From: Lysobacterales bacterium
GTDB taxonomy: Bacteria > Pseudomonadota > Gammaproteobacteria > Xanthomonadales > Marinicellaceae
Reading direction: 5' to 3'
NCBI GenBank assembly: GCA_015494035.1
Contig: WGBZ01000355.1
Span: forward strand, 1-6,464
DNA: 6,464 nt
Shown here: piece after piece, positions 5,603 to 6,464 of the stretch
Layout: every line of letters begins with the position of its first letter
Numbering within the stretch: position 1 is the stretch's first letter
Translations under genes and position numbers: made by a program
The notes under the pieces: model-generated
Told to the model about the DNA's origin: nothing
What the model saw: the letters and a program-made list of their open reading frames with translations, nothing else
Databases searched by the model: none

Positions 5603-6464
5603 TCAACCCGTGATTGGTGGGGTTGACCAATGTTCAAACGCATGATGTGTCCAGCCATGTTTTTCAGCAAGGGCTAGAAAATGGTGCGTGTCTTCGGCCA
5701 GTGCATTTATTATCTTGGCCATGTCTTTCCGGCTAACGAGCCGGGCAAACGGTTTTTCGCCCACTTTTTTCACAGGAACATTCCGGTGTAATGGGTTTCT
5801 TTTCATAACATCAGCCGTCAGGTCTACCCACACGCCGTCCTCATCCATTATTCTATTGAGGCCGGGCATAACAATGCGGTGGCTGTTTGCGTTTTGGTAA
5901 CGAAAGGGCTGGTCAAGAAAACGGTATGTTGTCTGCAGTATTTCTTTCGTATCGGCTTCTGCCGGAGCGGGCAGAAGCTGTATATGTTCTGGGTCGTAGT
6001 GTTTGAGCCAGTTTTCAAGGTGAAAACCATAGCGGCTCAGGGCCAGAATACCCAGAGAAGGATCTGCTTCGAAGATGGGGATGTTCGGTGAAAGGGATCC
6101 AAAGGCAATGTGGTGAAGGTAGCCGGAGATAGCCCTCTTCATAGGGTCCCGAAGTAAGGCAATCAATTTGAGCCGTTGGCCCATCACTGTTTTTATCTCC
6201 TCGGCGCAGTTCCTGGGCCTTTCCGTTGATGGCATGCTATCCCAGTCAGTCCAGAACCAGGCGGCACAGGCGTCACCCACGAGTTGCCCCGGCGAAGCAG
6301 CCTGAAAGCGTTTTTTGTATTTCCCTAGCTGCCGTGATTGACGGAAATCGATCTCGGGGTCTTTATCTTCGGGTAAAAAAAATCGCTCGTCCTGCCGCAG
6401 GCAGGCGTGCAACCAGCTGGTGCCGCTTTTCTGGGCGCCGATAATCAAAAAGTCCGGCAAGCGG
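5603..6464 (-). CDS. Sulfotransferase family protein, 5'-truncated by the window edge
   Basis: This is a predicted PAPS-dependent sulfotransferase of the Sulfotransfer/heparan-sulfate-type family, which transfers sulfate from 3'-phosphoadenylyl sulfate to a carbohydrate or other hydroxyl or amine acceptor. Counting from the first in-window start-like codon (TTG at 6460), the 5'-phosphosulfate loop is FLIIGAQKSGTSWL at residues 4-17. The 3'-phosphate motif is LIALLRDPMKRAISGYLHH at 99-117, with Arg104 and Ser112 the expected contacts. The later pattern SRYGFHLENWLKHYDPEHIQLL followed by YRFLDQPF is typical of the family. The acceptor cannot be predicted. The codon before the TTG (CGC) keeps the frame open to the edge, and family members often have a few residues before LPDFLIIGA, so the true start probably lies beyond the window. 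GC is lower than in putA. It faces the deacetylase gene tail to tail, and both could modify surface glycans, but shared function is only inferred. Confidence 0.85.
   Translation of the reverse strand, partial: RLPDFLIIGAQKSGTSWLHACLRQDERFFLPEDKDPEIDFRQSRQLGKYKKRFQAASPGQLVGDACAAWFWTDWDSMPSTERPRNCAEEIKTVMGQRLKLIALLRDPMKRAISGYLHHIAFGSLSPNIPIFEADPSLGILALSRYGFHLENWLKHYDPEHIQLLPAPAEADTKEILQTTYRFLDQPFRYQNANSHRIVMPGLNRIMDEDGVWVDLTADVMKRNPLHRNVPVKKVGEKPFARLVSRKDMAKIINALAEDTHHFLALAEKHGWTHHAFEHWSTPPITG

Noticed and set aside
1..6464. CRISPR arrays, tRNA or rRNA genes, riboswitches, toxin-antitoxin or defence systems
   Set aside because: No regularly spaced repeats, tRNA cloverleaf, rRNA-like sequence or defence-type domains were seen in any frame.

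Overview
The window looks like chromosomal DNA from a proteobacterium, most likely a gammaproteobacterium. It carries a fused PutA proline catabolic enzyme, an ExeA/GspA-type AAA ATPase associated with secretion or pili, moderately high GC in the left two thirds, and ordinary sigma70-like promoter elements. The genus is not recognisable with confidence; an Oceanospirillales/Alcanivorax-like relative is only a guess.

Layout. Positions 1-187 form a fold-back: bases 1-46 are a perfect inverted copy of bases 142-187 around a 95-base loop. Positions 113-976 (minus) hold an ExeA-like ATPase whose last residues run into that fold-back. Positions 1009-4134 (minus) hold putA, a short (type A) bifunctional proline dehydrogenase/P5C dehydrogenase lying 32 bases upstream of the ATPase gene in the same direction. 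Positions 4135-4343 are a divergent promoter region. Positions 4344-5189 (plus) hold a NodB/CE4-type polysaccharide deacetylase. Positions 5190-5602 are non-coding between two convergent genes; they contain a weak terminator-like hairpin and a 160-base palindromic MITE-like element with a 4-base CTAA target duplication. Positions 5603-6464 (minus) hold a PAPS-dependent sulfotransferase-family gene that runs off the right edge.

How the parts relate. putA and the ATPase gene may be co-transcribed, but no known pathway links them. The deacetylase and the sulfotransferase are both enzymes that modify carbohydrates or surface glycans. Their lower GC and the mobile element between them suggest a more variable right-hand part, but they are convergent and do not form an operon.

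The two most informative observations are the fold-back at the left edge and the MITE. The fold-back is probably an assembly or amplification chimera. Its plus strand appears to show the missing transmembrane segment of the ATPase, so the 287-residue protein as written is probably not the native one. I see no convincing undescribed multi-gene system in this window.
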